Positions 9,736-18,999 of a stretch of DNA of 64,000 bases are shown piece by piece. This DNA is from Blasia pusilla (lineage: Eukaryota > Marchantiophyta > Marchantiopsida > Blasiales): the NCBI GenBank assembly GCA_050084515.1, contig CM114273.1, positions 25,296,001 to 25,360,000 on the forward strand. Direction: 5' to 3'. Numbering within the stretch: position 1 is the stretch's first letter; every line of letters starts with the position of its first letter. A program made the translations under genes and the position numbers. The notes beneath the pieces are model-generated. The model searched no databases and was not told where the DNA came from. It worked only from the letters and a program-made list of their open reading frames with translations.

Positions 9736-11743
9736 ACCCACTTTTGGTGGGCTTAGTGGGAACTTTTGAGTGAAAATCTGGGATTTTTAGGGGGTCTGTT
9801 TGGTTAGAAAACAAAGGATTTTGGGAACGAGGGGTCGAATTCTGTCAGGCCTCCTTCTATTCAGGCCGCCACTTCGCTACGGCGCAAGATTGGCCACTCC
9901 CTATACGCGGTGCGTTGCTATTCTTGGACATGGCCATTGGGCTTTCTGTCGGGCGACTGCAACCGCGGTTGCAGAGTTTTGGTTCCTCGTCAATTTGGCC
10001 ACCGATGCCCTGGCCGCACTTTATGGCAAGATTGTGCCCGCCGCTACTCATGCGTCAAATTTTGGCCTTTCTCCTGGGGATTTTCTGTTGTGCTAGGATG
10101 ACTTCCACCCAGTCTGAGCCCTTGCAGCAGTGCAATTCATATAACCGATTGCCACGGTCGAAAGTTCCTGCCACCTCCAACTGGCTGCGAGTTGGCTATT
10201 GCGCATGTGAGTTGGAGTTTGCCATCAGAGTTGGCCATCCCGACATTGCCACCGCCGCCGCCGAGTTACGGTCTGCTGCTTGAATTGGGCCTGGTGCACA
10301 ACCTTGTGCGGCCAAGGTCGCGACCGTGCCCACACTATCGACCTGCATGCGTTCCTACTTGGCCTCTTTCTAGCTGCAACCTACGAACTTGTAGTCCCAA
10401 AAATCTACTGTCCCCGACTTCACTTTGGGCCTGCCACCGCGTACTTTGGACCGGGCGCCATACCGCGTTGTGAGTTGCATAGCCGCAACACTCTCAGCTT
10501 TTGACTGCCGCATACGCAGCTGATGTCTTCCATCTCGCAGCTTTTGAACTAAAATACCACCCCGACGTGGTCTGGCCGACCGACTTGGTTCTGGATGCCG
10601 TGCCGTTATTGCCACTACTACAATCCGCTCCTTACTCCGTCCACTTGCATCCATCCGGCTCTATTTGACGATTTCAATGGCCATCCTCTATTGTCTATTA
10701 ACCCGTTGGAAATTGGACGGTTAGACCTAGGAACCATTGATTTTTAGTTGCGCCGCCGCCTCACATTTGTTTTGGCCGCCGCCGTCTTGGCACTTTGCGT
10801 CATCGACCGGTGAGGGCATGTTATCTTTTTGGATTGATGGGGTTTGAGTTTTCTCTTCACTTTGCTATGTCGTAAGGTGGTAGTCGCTCGACGACAATGG
10901 AGTACTGTTCTGTGATGCCTGAAGCCGCAACGTGCTGCCGATTGCCGAGCCGTGGTGCTTGTGGCCGCATCGCACCGTCTCGATTGCGGAGCCGCCCATC
11001 ACTGAGAGCAGATTGTGTTTTGTTAATTGAGGAGGATATGTCACTGAGTGTCGCACCCCATTATCCAGTGTCGTGTTGTTTGTAGCCGTTGCGTGCCACA
11101 CCATACCACCGGATCGAGGAGGTTTTGGAGCATCGTGAGTACCAAAGGATCCAAGAGTACGACTTGTTGTTTGGAGGAGTTTTTTCCACGACCAAGTTGG
11201 GGTCAAAATTTTTAGTTGCTGAGGAGCGACATCGACATTCGTTGAGCTTACCTATTCTCATCTCTTGTCGTGCACAAGTGAGGGAATTCCATGAATTTGG
11301 GAAGTTATTTGGGATATTGGATTCCATGCTAATATTGAGAGCATCATTGATGTATGGGTTTATGGGACATAGACCTATGTGGGATGTCTAGAGTTGAGGA
11401 TATGTCTTGTCGATGAGACGATAGATGAGTTGATTTGCCGCACCACGCCGCTTGTTGCCATACAAGACACGTCTCAACGAGAGAGTGTAGATTGAGTGCC
11501 GCATGTTTAGTTTGAGTGATTGAGTGATTACTCATGAGATTGAGAGTGATTGTGGGAGAGGGGCACGAGGGTCATCACGGCGTCCTTTCGGGACTTAGGG
11601 AGGCAAGGTGGTGGACCTGAGAGTAGTTCTAGAGGGTTTACCCAGAGTGGTGCAAGGGTTTCGCGGATTCCCATGTGAGAAACCACCTCGATCTCCTTCT
11701 GTGTCGTCTTCAGACAAGGATGAGAGTATAGAGGAGTTTGTAA

Positions 11744-12356
11744 GTGCATCACCTGTACACATTGAGTGGTCCTACCAGTTGGATGTACGAGATGGAAGAC
11801 CAGGATAGAGGACCGCGTAGGTTTTCGGGTGCTATAGGCACTATAGAGTTACACGACTTCATTGCGGAGTTTAGGAGTTGGTGTGACTCAGAGCGGGCTA
11901 TGAATTCTAGAGAGTTCAACCCATTTATAGCATGGAATGATATGTTCCAGCATTTGGAGGGGGCGCCCATGGATGATTATCATGAGTTCTCCCATAGATA
12001 TGCCCAAGAGATTGAGGTGACTCTACTATGACCCACACTATGTCTCATGGACTGAATCGTTTCCCGATGAGGAGGAGAAGTTAGGAGAGGGTTCCTCCAT
12101 CAATGATGTTGTAGGAGGGGTGACTTGCATTGGAGAAGTTGCATCGTCCAGTCGAGTTTGTCCTAGGTTCAACCCCGTGGTTGAGTTTTTTTCTGAGTTG
12201 AGGGCGAGCTACTATGGGGTACGGATGAAGAAATTGCGGAGCATCCACGACTTCCACAGGCGCCCGGGTGAGAGTTTGCATGAGACCTACACCCGTTTGC
12301 ACCGGTTGATTGACGTTACTCAAGGTGTGACAGAGGCTCAGGCTATCAATTCATGA
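11744..12356 (+). pseudogene. E2 gag remnant
   Basis: Two open stretches (11744-12031 and 12120-12356) in different frames. The first has a matrix/capsid-like helical sequence containing F-S-G-A-I-G-T-I-E-L-H-D-F. The second has F-F-S-E-L-R-A-S-Y-Y and a G-E-S-L-H-E-T-Y-T-R-L block, which fits the Retrotrans_gag fold (the helix pair ending in a Y-x-R-L segment). No intact zinc knuckle is visible downstream. It would form the virus-like particle. Called by position before the protease and by this helix pattern. Confidence 0.6.
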
Positions 12357-12699
12357 TACGCAATGCTGGATTAGATCTTTCACGTTATTTGAGGCGATGA
12401 GGATCCCATCGATAGATCCTGATGAGAGTTCCCGGAGAGTTGGTGATGTTGTTAATGTGCAGGCATAGAGGATGATGGGAGAAACAAGTGTGATAACTCC
12501 TATTGTTGATGCTAAGGAGGGCCATGTGTTGAGCACGTTGTTGGGGGCGGCCACCGTTGTGTCCCGCGCTCCTTTATTTTTTGCATTCGATGTTATGACA
12601 TTGGGAGGTACGCCCGCCAAGGTTTTTGGTTGGCCGCTATGCTATGTGAGCGTGGAGTTGGAGTTCCTGCATCATGTTCAGAGGTGATTGCAGAAGAGG
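12357..12699 (+). other. E2 segment between gag and protease
   Basis: An open stretch at 12472-12687 (71 codons) is matched by the decayed copy at about 46390-46560, which starts with the same GTGTTGA(A/G)(C/T)AC motif. It therefore belongs to the element's coding region, but I recognise no fold and see no CCHC knuckle. Confidence 0.45.
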
Positions 12700-13190
12700 T
12701 GATGGATTTGCCCTTGGAGTCGATGCTCCGGCCGTCCACGTCAGATTCATGGTAGGCTACGACTGCTAGGATGGCCGAGAAGCCCGCTAGACCCGCGATA
12801 GAGCGTGCCATGGCTTCTCATGGTGTTGTGTTGCTAGATAACCGGGGAGAGGTCTTCCACTTGGTGAGTCCATGAGGTAGAGCTTTTAGTCTGCAGCACG
12901 TCTTGTTGGGTTCAGGAGCACAACCCCTGATGTTGGGGAAAGTGGCATTCTGAGGATTGGGCTTGACAAGAGCCGATATGGAGCATTTTCCATTCCAAAT
13001 ACAGACATCCTTGGGTGGAGAAAGTACCACACAATATATCACCAGACAGGAGGCCGTAGTGAGGATTCGCCCGGGACATCCTATAGATGAGTATGTTGTG
13101 CGAGCGAAGGCAATAATGATTGATGCAGAGTCCTACAACGTCTTGGTTGGTGTAGCAGTATTGTACATGATGGGGTTCTCCCTGGATTAG
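12690..13190 (+). pseudogene. E2 retropepsin with altered active site
   Basis: In the frame of 12957-13190 and just upstream one reads V-L-L-G-S-G-A-Q-P-L-M-L-G-K. The catalytic D-S-G has become G-S-G by a one-base change. In the related copy at about 46775-46800 the Asp is kept but the triplet reads D-L-G. Downstream is an F-P-F-Q-I-Q-T-S-L-G-G block and then S-Y-N-V-L-V-G, the position of the I-L-G motif. The domain lies between gag and the methyltransferase. It would mature the polyprotein; here it is inactive. Confidence 0.75.
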
Positions 13191-13202
13191 TGGGAGGATT
13201 CA

Positions 13203-13571
13203 ATGTCCTACAGACCAGGATGGAAGTCCGGTGATGTACTACTTTGTTCATTATCCATTCGATTCACATGTGCACTGATCAAGCGACGGCTAGGAGAGAT
13301 GGCGACCTTAGGAGCATTTAGGAGTGCCATCACTTGGCCTAGTGATTTGATTGAGGGACATGTCCATGCAGAGGACACTCCTGTTCCTCACATTTCTATG
13401 GGGAGGAGTGTTATAATAGCCGCGTCAGTCCGTGGAGGAGAGGTGTCGCTTTGGGGCTTGATTGAGGAGCTTCAACACCTAGCCGTTGAGCATGTGTAGA
13501 CCGCGTGGAGCGAGTCGTTTGCACCAAAGCGTGACGGGTCAGAGAAACCCAAGGTAGCGAGGAGTGCTACT
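13203..13571 (+). pseudogene. E2 linker between protease and methyltransferase
   Basis: Open at 13203-13499 (98 codons), ending in a run that leads into the methyltransferase. The decayed copy at 47090-47380 has the matching linker (ATTGAG(A/G)AGCTT). I see no recognised domain. Confidence 0.45.
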
Positions 13572-14391
13572 ATGATCCCTTTGGACACCACTTCAATTGT
13601 GTGGTGCATCCCAGAAGAGGGTATTCGCGTGTTGGATCTCTTTGGAGGGATCAACAGTGGTTTACTGTTGTTTTGCATAGAGGAGTACACGTGTAGCAGT
13701 ACCTATATATGGAGATTGATGATATTACAAGGCGCGCTTCACTTCACCATGTGGCGCAGTTACGCCTTTGTTTTCCGGACTTGTGTTTGCGTCTGCCGTC
13801 CAGGAATGCAGGACTTGGAGTGGATAGGGACCACACACTTGGTCATTTCTGGTCGGCCGTTTTAGGGCCAATCAAGTGTTGGACGAGGTAGTGAGTTAGC
13901 TGACACTTGGTCCATATTGTTTTGGGATATAATGCGGATTTTACGACACTTGCACGAGCATCCGTCTCGTTCTTCAGCATACACTCTATAGGATGTGCAA
14001 TCTTGGAAGATTAAGATCACGGGTGGTGACAAGTGCACATCATGTGCATGCATGGATCGGCTCAATAGTGTTTTTGGATGCAGCGAGTGTAGGTTCTAGA
14101 GCACACTGCCCGCGTCTTTGGTGGGCCAACTTGGTACCATAGGAGGTGTTGCGGAGGATATATGCGCGAGTGGAGCGCCCCTCCTAGTTGTTGGTGGATT
14201 CCATATTGGATCCGGGCCGTAGATCCCAAGCAGTGAGGCATGATGATCGAACTCTGTGGACTGTGGTCAACAAGATTAGCATGCCACGGGTAGCCTTCTA
14301 CACGTTGGTGAGTTTTCCCACTTCCTATGCATTCAAGGAGGTCGGGCTTGGATTGGCTTGGCTTGGTTCCGAGTACTGCACATGGAGATGA
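13572..14391 (+). pseudogene. Cytosine-5 DNA methyltransferase domain inside E2 pol
   Basis: Would transfer a methyl group from S-adenosylmethionine to cytosine C5 in DNA. Motif I (cofactor site) reads V-L-D-L-F-G-G at 13629-13649. After a frameshift comes a motif II-like Y-L-Y-M-E-I-D (13700-13720). Back in the first frame, motif IV reads L-V-I-S-G-R-P-F-stop at 13839-13865. The catalytic P-C-Q has become P-F-stop. F-W-D-I-M-R-I-L-R-H-L follows, and the E-N-V of motif VI has become stop-D-V (13989-13997). A third frame, 14068-14391, has G-S-R-A-H-C-P-R-L-W-W-A-N-L, matching motif VIII of DNMT-type enzymes, then a target-recognition block with I-L-D-P-G-R-R-S-Q and L-V-S-F-P-T-S-Y-A-F. Motifs IX-X are not clear. 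It lies between protease and RT. The loss of catalytic Cys, stops and frameshifts make it inactive. A second copy lies at 47380-47930. Confidence 0.85.
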
Positions 14392-14529
14392 GAGTTTGCA
14401 GTTGGTTGTAGGGGAGCAGTCGAGTTCTACTGTCCTAGATGGGATTGAACCATAGCAACCACCAACACCGGCACTGGAGAGTCGTACCATAGTCTCCTGG
14501 AGATTTGGGAGCTAGGTATGGGCCCTAAG

Positions 14530-15440
14530 TTGACAAGAGGAGAGCACTGCCGGATCCACCAGTTCCTTAGGAGTTATAGGAGTTGTTTTGCATTTAGTAT
14601 GCATGATTTGGGTACGCTAAAGGGCCCATGGATCCGCATTGACTAGTCGAGAGACACGCCGATCTTCCGACAATCCTACAGGTACAATGACATGGAGAAG
14701 GCTCTGATTCAGAGTAGGAGCCAGGACTTGGTTGGAGCAGGATTAGTGGAGATGTTGCATGGAGTGTATGCATTTGCCACTTTCATGCCCGCCAAGAAGG
14801 ATGTGCATGGTAACTGGACCGATGTATGGAGATTATCGACCTATCAATCGGCAGACAAAGTCCCATAGGTATGCCATGCCCAGCCCTGAGGAGATCTTTG
14901 ATGCTATTGGACATGCAAAGGTCTTCAGTTTGTTAGATCTTCGAGCTAGATACCATCAACTGCCTATCATATTGGAGGACACGCAGAAGACGGTATTTTG
15001 GAGCATCGATCCTCACGGGAAGGATTGCTTGTACCATTGGTGGTTCTTACCATTTGGGTTAAAGAACGCCCTGGCTGAATTTCAGAGGATCATGGATATG
15101 ATCTTGGCACGTCTGGATTTTGCTAGATATTATATTTATGACATCGTAGTCTTTAGCGCCACGGTTGAGGAGCATGAGCGACATCTGGAGGAGGTGTTTC
15201 AACCATTGCAACTACATGGGCTGAAGCTACATCCAGGCAAGTGCAAGTTCTTCTACGATTAGATTGAGTGCGTGGCTCATACAATATACCCAGGGGGCCT
15301 TGGTGTGCAACAGACGAAGGTAGAGGCTATTTCACGCCCTACAGATATGAGTCAAGTTCATGCATTCATGGGATTGGCAAACTTCTATTGATGGTACGTC
15401 AAGGGTTTTAATTTGATTGCGAAGCCGCTAACCTTGCTGA
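14530..15440 (+). pseudogene. E2 reverse transcriptase
   Basis: The N-terminal part (14590-14830) reads L-K-G-P-W then M-P-A-K-K-D-V-H-G-N. After one frameshift the main frame starts near 14759: D-Y-R-P-I-N-R-Q-T-K, then F-S-L-L-D-L-R-A-R-Y-H-Q, then F-L-P-F-G-L-K-N-A. The catalytic box reads Y-I-Y-D-I-V-V-F-S near 15130-15160, so the first Asp of YIDD is replaced by Tyr. The thumb follows to about 15440 (A-F-M-G-L-A-N-F-Y). The frame continues into RNase H, integrase and PHD finger. This copy could not polymerise. Confidence 0.88.
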
Positions 15441-15479
15441 CCAAGGTGGATCAGAAGTGACACTGGGGGAATGAGCAGG

Positions 15480-15990
15480 AGAGAGCATTTTAGCTGCTTA
15501 AGGACCGATTGACTTCTCCGCCCATATTGAGGAGACCGATTAGGGGGCGTCCTTTATAGTTCCATACCAATTGGAGCATGTTGGGGCTTTGAGCCATGCT
15601 CATCCAACATGACGATGAGGGTAGAGAGTTTGTGGTGGCTTAGGCTAGTTCCTCGAACAACACTGTAGAGGTGAAGTATAGCTCGTATGAGGATGAGTGT
15701 TTGGCTGCGATGTGGATTGTCGCACATTTTAGGTGTTATCTATTCAACAACCCCTTTACCATCATTACTGATCATCGGCCACTTAAGTGGTTGATGGAGT
15801 CCGACAAGCTCATAGGGAAGCTTGCGAGGTGGGCTCTTTTGTTGCAGGAGTATGAGTTCCATGTGATGCATAGACTTGGGAAGCTCAACCAAGATGCAAA
15901 TGGGTTGATCCGTAACCTATGCGTGAGTCAGCAAGATACGTCTGGAGCTCATTGGCATGGTGAGAGTGATGAGGAGTTGGTGCCAGGATG
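15480..15990 (+). pseudogene. E2 RNase H
   Basis: Same frame as RT. F-H-T-N-W-S near 15560 stands where the first catalytic Asp is expected (D to N). Y-S-S-Y-E-D-E-C-L-A at 15680-15710 carries the Glu, and I-T-D-H-R-P-L-K-W at about 15765-15790 carries the next Asp. A R-L-G-K-L-N-Q-D-A-N segment, where the last acidic residue sits, follows near 15870-15900. Stops at 15493 and nearby interrupt it. From 15671 the frame is open for 237 codons into the integrase N-terminus. Confidence 0.85.
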
Positions 15991-17203
15991 GCACGCGTCG
16001 GCCTATTTGGGCTTGTTGGCTATGGAGAGCGAGATTGTTGAGACTTCAATGGTGAGGTCTGATGGAGAGTCCTTAGATCTAGAGGCCGATGAGGAGACGA
16101 CAAGTGGCCGAGACATTCATGACAATGAAGTGGTCTTGGAGTACCTGCGCATTGGCAGCGTCGCAAGCACAGTGGGTGCTAGAGAGCGGGATCAGATCCT
16201 ACAGCGAGCCAAACGGTTCCGATGGGAGGGGACACATGTACTGCAAGTTTGGGAGGATGGTAGAGTACAGGTGGTGCCTCATCCTTTGCAGAGAGCATGT
16301 TTGGTGCGTCATGCCCATGAGGAGTTGGGTCATTTTGGAGTGAAGCGGACGTACGGCTTGCTCCAGATACAGTATTGGTGGTGAGGCATGCAGACTGACA
16401 TTCAGCAGTTTATTGCCAAGTGCATGGTGTGTGATCGAGTTAGAGCATCGTTCAATGCTCTGACTCCACAGTTGCATCCACTTCCGATCATGGATTTAGG
16501 ATATAGATGGATTTTGGATTTTGTATGACCTTTGCCTTTGACAGAGCGCCATAGTCGTTATGTGTTGGTGATGGTCAAGCACTTCTCAAAGTGGATAGAG
16601 TTGGTTGCATTGCCTGACAGAGCGAGTGAGGGAGTAGCGTATGCCTTCCTAGATTGAGTGTTGAGTCATTACGACACACCAGTTGAGGGGTTGACAGACC
16701 TGGGTACAGAATTCTGCAAGGAGTTTCAGGCCTTATGTGATCAGGCGCTGATCAACCACCGCATCATTTTGCGAGATTAGCCTGAGGCGGATGGACTAGC
16801 GGAGAGGGTTGTGCATGTGTTGAAGAGAGAATTACGCAAGTATGGCTTGTAGAGAGGTCACCTAGGAGATTGGGACCTCCAATTTCCGTGGTTGGCGGTG
16901 GGATACAGATTGACCAGGTAGGCGTCATTAATGTCTTTCTCAACGTACTTGCTACTTAATGGCCAAGAGCCAGATTTACCTACGGCCATTTTTCAAGATG
17001 TTGGTAAGGTGTTGAACCTTGATGACCCTGATGTATGGATGCAAGCATGTTCTTAGAGAGATGAGTTATTTCGAAAAGTGATGCCCATGGCGTTTGAGAA
17101 CTTGGTAATTACGCAGCATCGGGATACGTTGAGGTATGCAACTATTTGGGGAGGTGGTTATCGACCTACTATCCAGAGGTTTCATCAAGAAGACTATGTC
17201 TAG
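15991..17203 (+). pseudogene. E2 integrase
   Basis: Linker to about 16290, then the zinc-binding domain with the His pair in R-H-A-H-E-E-L-G-H-F and the Cys pair in K-C-M-V-C-D. In the core, W-I-L-D-F-V carries the first Asp, L-T-D-L-G-T-E-F the second, and E-A-D-G-L-A-E-R the Glu, so the DDE triad is preserved in sequence. The frame is unshifted but has stops at 16382, 16526, 16655, 16778, 16850, 16919, 17054 and 17201. Four of these (16778, 16850, 16919, 17054) sit where I expect Gln, as CAG to TAG changes. The C-terminal part continues directly into the PHD-finger frame. Confidence 0.88.
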
Positions 17204-17554
17204 TTGCAGCAAACAATACCCACGACATTGTATGTGACTGCAGGGCGCACTATCTTGAGAGTGCATGAGGTTTTTCCATCTTGTGTTCTCTTATTGGAGG
17301 GACGCGATGGTATGGTTTGGAAGGACCATGTGCGTAACTATGCGCCATGTCACCTTCCTTACATTGAAGGTACACTTGATCCAAGCTTAGCAATAGTTCC
17401 TGCAGACTTGCAATGTATGTTGTGTGGTTTCGCCCGTGGTGCAGCCATTATGCTAGTTTGTGATGGATGTTCAAGAGGGTGGCATATGCCATGTCTAACG
17501 CCACCTCTCACTAGGGTTCCTCAGGGACGATGGATGTGTCCCAGATGTATATAG
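17204..17554 (+). CDS. PHD finger at the C-terminus of E2 pol
   Basis: 116 codons in the same frame as RT-RNase H-integrase, preceded only by a point stop at 17201. Residues 10-60 look like an SH3-like integrase C-terminal barrel (R-T-I-L-R-V, V-L-L-L-E-G-R-D-G). Residues 71-115 are a canonical C4HC3 PHD finger: Cys 71, 74, 86, 89, His 94, Cys 97, 112, 115, with Trp 93 beside the His and the L-V-C-D-G-C core (17414-17548). All eight zinc ligands are intact. PHD fingers bind histone H3 tails, often by methylation state of Lys4. Here it takes the place that a chromodomain has in chromoviruses and may guide integration. It is part of a dead polyprotein, not a free gene. Confidence 0.88.
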   Translation: MQQTIPTTLYVTAGRTILRVHEVFPSCVLLLEGRDGMVWKDHVRNYAPCHLPYIEGTLDPSLAIVPADLQCMLCGFARGAAIMLVCDGCSRGWHMPCLTPPLTRVPQGRWMCPRCI

Positions 17555-17714
17555 AGTAGGTAGTTCTAGATTCTTGTGTCTGTGACATGGAAGACAATGC
17601 GACTAACGATGGGGCCACATGAGCACTCGGTCTTTTTGCTCTTAGCGTCCGAGAGATGTATGTCATGGTAGGTAGGGAAAGATGGCTATCTGGAGTTAGA
17701 GGGACCTAACCACC

Positions 17715-17857
17715 AACTAGGGAGGCGATTGGAGATATTTTGGTACTCCTCGTCTTGTTGATTGGATGCCATGAGTAAGCATGGGATCGTGCGTGTTTAT
17801 GTCTGTGTTTGGGGACAACGATGTATGTTGTGTAGCAATATGTATGCGCACGATAAT
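17715..17857 (+). repeat. Extra LTR 3'-end fragment before the E2 3' LTR
   Basis: 17731-17853 repeats the terminal ~115 bases of the 3' LTR (TTGGAGATATTTTGGTACT to ATGCGCACGA) and is followed at once by the LTR start. This head-to-tail arrangement suggests a tandem LTR or a recombination scar. The sequence just before it, AGGGAGGCGA, could be a polypurine tract. Confidence 0.6.
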
Positions 17858-18466
17858 TATCACATCTTTTAGGATAGATCGTCGAGATCTAGTAGCGCCA
17901 TCTTTGGAGATACTAGAGGGAAACCTTATGAGGTCAAGGATGACCTGTTGAGGCCACGGGTAACCTCCTCTCTTCATTTCGGCTCATTTGGAGCCATATA
18001 GAGAAACTGTCTATTTTAGGTAAGTTTGCATTTGAGGCATAGTTGACTTTCCACTTTTGGAAGTGGCCCTTGATCCGGTATAGCAGGTCAAGAGCCAAGG
18101 AGATAACCTGCAAGCATAGATTATCGAGGAGAAAGCTTGGGAGAGGGAAGGGGATAGACCTCCAAGAGAGAGAGCTTGAGAACTCATTCTCTCTTTGTTG
18201 AACCTCTTGGCATGAAGCGGCAGAGCTATGGTCTTGCTTGCATTGTGTGTGTAACCCAAGCCTCTTATTAGGAGAGTGGGTTTGGTTTGACATGAGAGAG
18301 AGTGCATACCATGAAGAGATTGGTGTGAGACATTGATGTGAGATCTACTTGATTTATTGGAGATATTTTGGTACTACTCGTCTCGTTGTTTCGATGCCAT
18401 GAGTTAGCATGGGATTATGAGTGTTTATGTGTGTGGTCGATGATAGCGATGTGTATGCGCACGACA
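17858..18466 (+). repeat. E2 3' LTR
   Basis: Runs from the TATCACATCTTTTAGG start (TGTCATG in the 5' copy) to GCGCACGACA, about 609 bp. It matches the 5' LTR over its first 500 bases. Its 3' end GATGTGTATGCGCACGACA is shared with LTRs at 43721 (reverse strand) and, diverged, at 26090-26180 and 57240-57606. Confidence 0.8.
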
Positions 18467-18479
18467 TCTCCGATATGGG

Positions 18480-18969
18480 GTTTGACGACTGAACAATCAT
18501 CGTAGAGTTCACCTTTTTATTGCTAGCCACATGTGGTACCATCCATGACCTATATCAATTGGTCATATCCCTTTTTCGTATGCACTTCGTGACATAATAT
18601 TAATCTCCGAACCATGATCAACAAGAGCCAAAATTGACTATTGGAGAGAGCCAAGTCGGACTTTGGCCTTCGTCGCTGCGCATGCCCAATAGGATCGAGA
18701 ATAATAACCACCGTTTTATCTTTCTTTATCTTGTTTAGTAAAAATTCTCTTAATCTCACCTCTTCTCCCTGTAAGTCAAATCTTTGTCCAAAAACTTTGT
18801 CAAGCTCTTCGTCTTCTTCTTCTATAATGTCAGTATCCAATGTTGTCAGCATCACAATATTTGCAGTCATTTGTCTTTTTCTCTTGATCACATCTATGAT
18901 CAACTCATGAAAGTCACGTTTGGCTATTCCCAAGACTTCCCTCAAAGAAAACTCTATTTTTGCATCCAA
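18480..18969 (-). pseudogene. E0 protease, N-terminal half with active site
   Basis: The minus strand has an open stretch of 139 codons (18969-18550) with the gag-protease linker, including an acidic I-I-E-E-E-D-E-E-L run. In a neighbouring frame near 18620-18580 comes A-L-V-D-H-G-S-E-I-N-I-M-S, the retropepsin active-site turn with His in the middle position (D-H-G instead of D-T-G or D-S-G). Two stops lie around it. The distal half of the domain is at 8122-7826 on the other side of E2; removing E2 and one TCTC copy brings the two back in frame. Confidence 0.75.
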
Positions 18970-18999
18970 AATCCTCTCCTGAAGAATCTCTTTCGAATT

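Larger units (their letters stand above)
8635..11740 (+). other. E2 leader between 5' LTR and gag
   Basis: About 3 kb including a 421-bp copia LTR insertion at 9315-9735. The part from 9840 to 10900 is distinctly GC-rich and has overlapping open stretches of 60-120 codons on both strands (for example 9800-10096 and 9915-10283 plus; 10370-10654 minus). I recognise no domain in any of them, and their overlap suggests composition rather than coding. Long leaders are common in large plant gypsy elements. It may contain a pre-gag frame that I cannot identify. Confidence 0.5.
8123..18466 (+). mobile_element. E2: Ty3/gypsy element with DNA methyltransferase and PHD finger
   Basis: A 10,344-bp plus-strand insertion inside the protease of E0. 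The left end TGTCATGTC and right end GCGCACGACA give TG...CA termini. The flanks carry TCTC on both sides (8119-8122 and 18467-18470). Contents in order: truncated 5' LTR, long leader with a later copia solo LTR, gag, retropepsin, cytosine-5 methyltransferase, RT, RNase H, integrase, PHD finger, LTR fragment and 3' LTR. From the RT palm to the PHD finger everything is in one frame apart from point stops. Decayed relatives occur at 32340-33640 and 46240-49262, and LTR relatives at 26299-26949, 43721-44339 and 57240-57606. Confidence 0.85.

Noticed and set aside
10370-10654. Minus-strand gene in the E2 leader
   Set aside because: It overlaps open stretches on the other strand, is rich in Arg/Ser as expected from GC-rich DNA, and has no recognisable domain.
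13572-14391. A bacterial restriction-modification methyltransferase acquired by the host
   Set aside because: It is flanked by retroelement protease and RT on both sides in two separate copies, and motif VIII and the C-terminal block look DNMT-like rather than bacterial.
17414-17548. A stand-alone host PHD-finger gene
   Set aside because: The finger is in the unbroken frame of E2 integrase and directly upstream of the LTR, so it is part of the retroelement.
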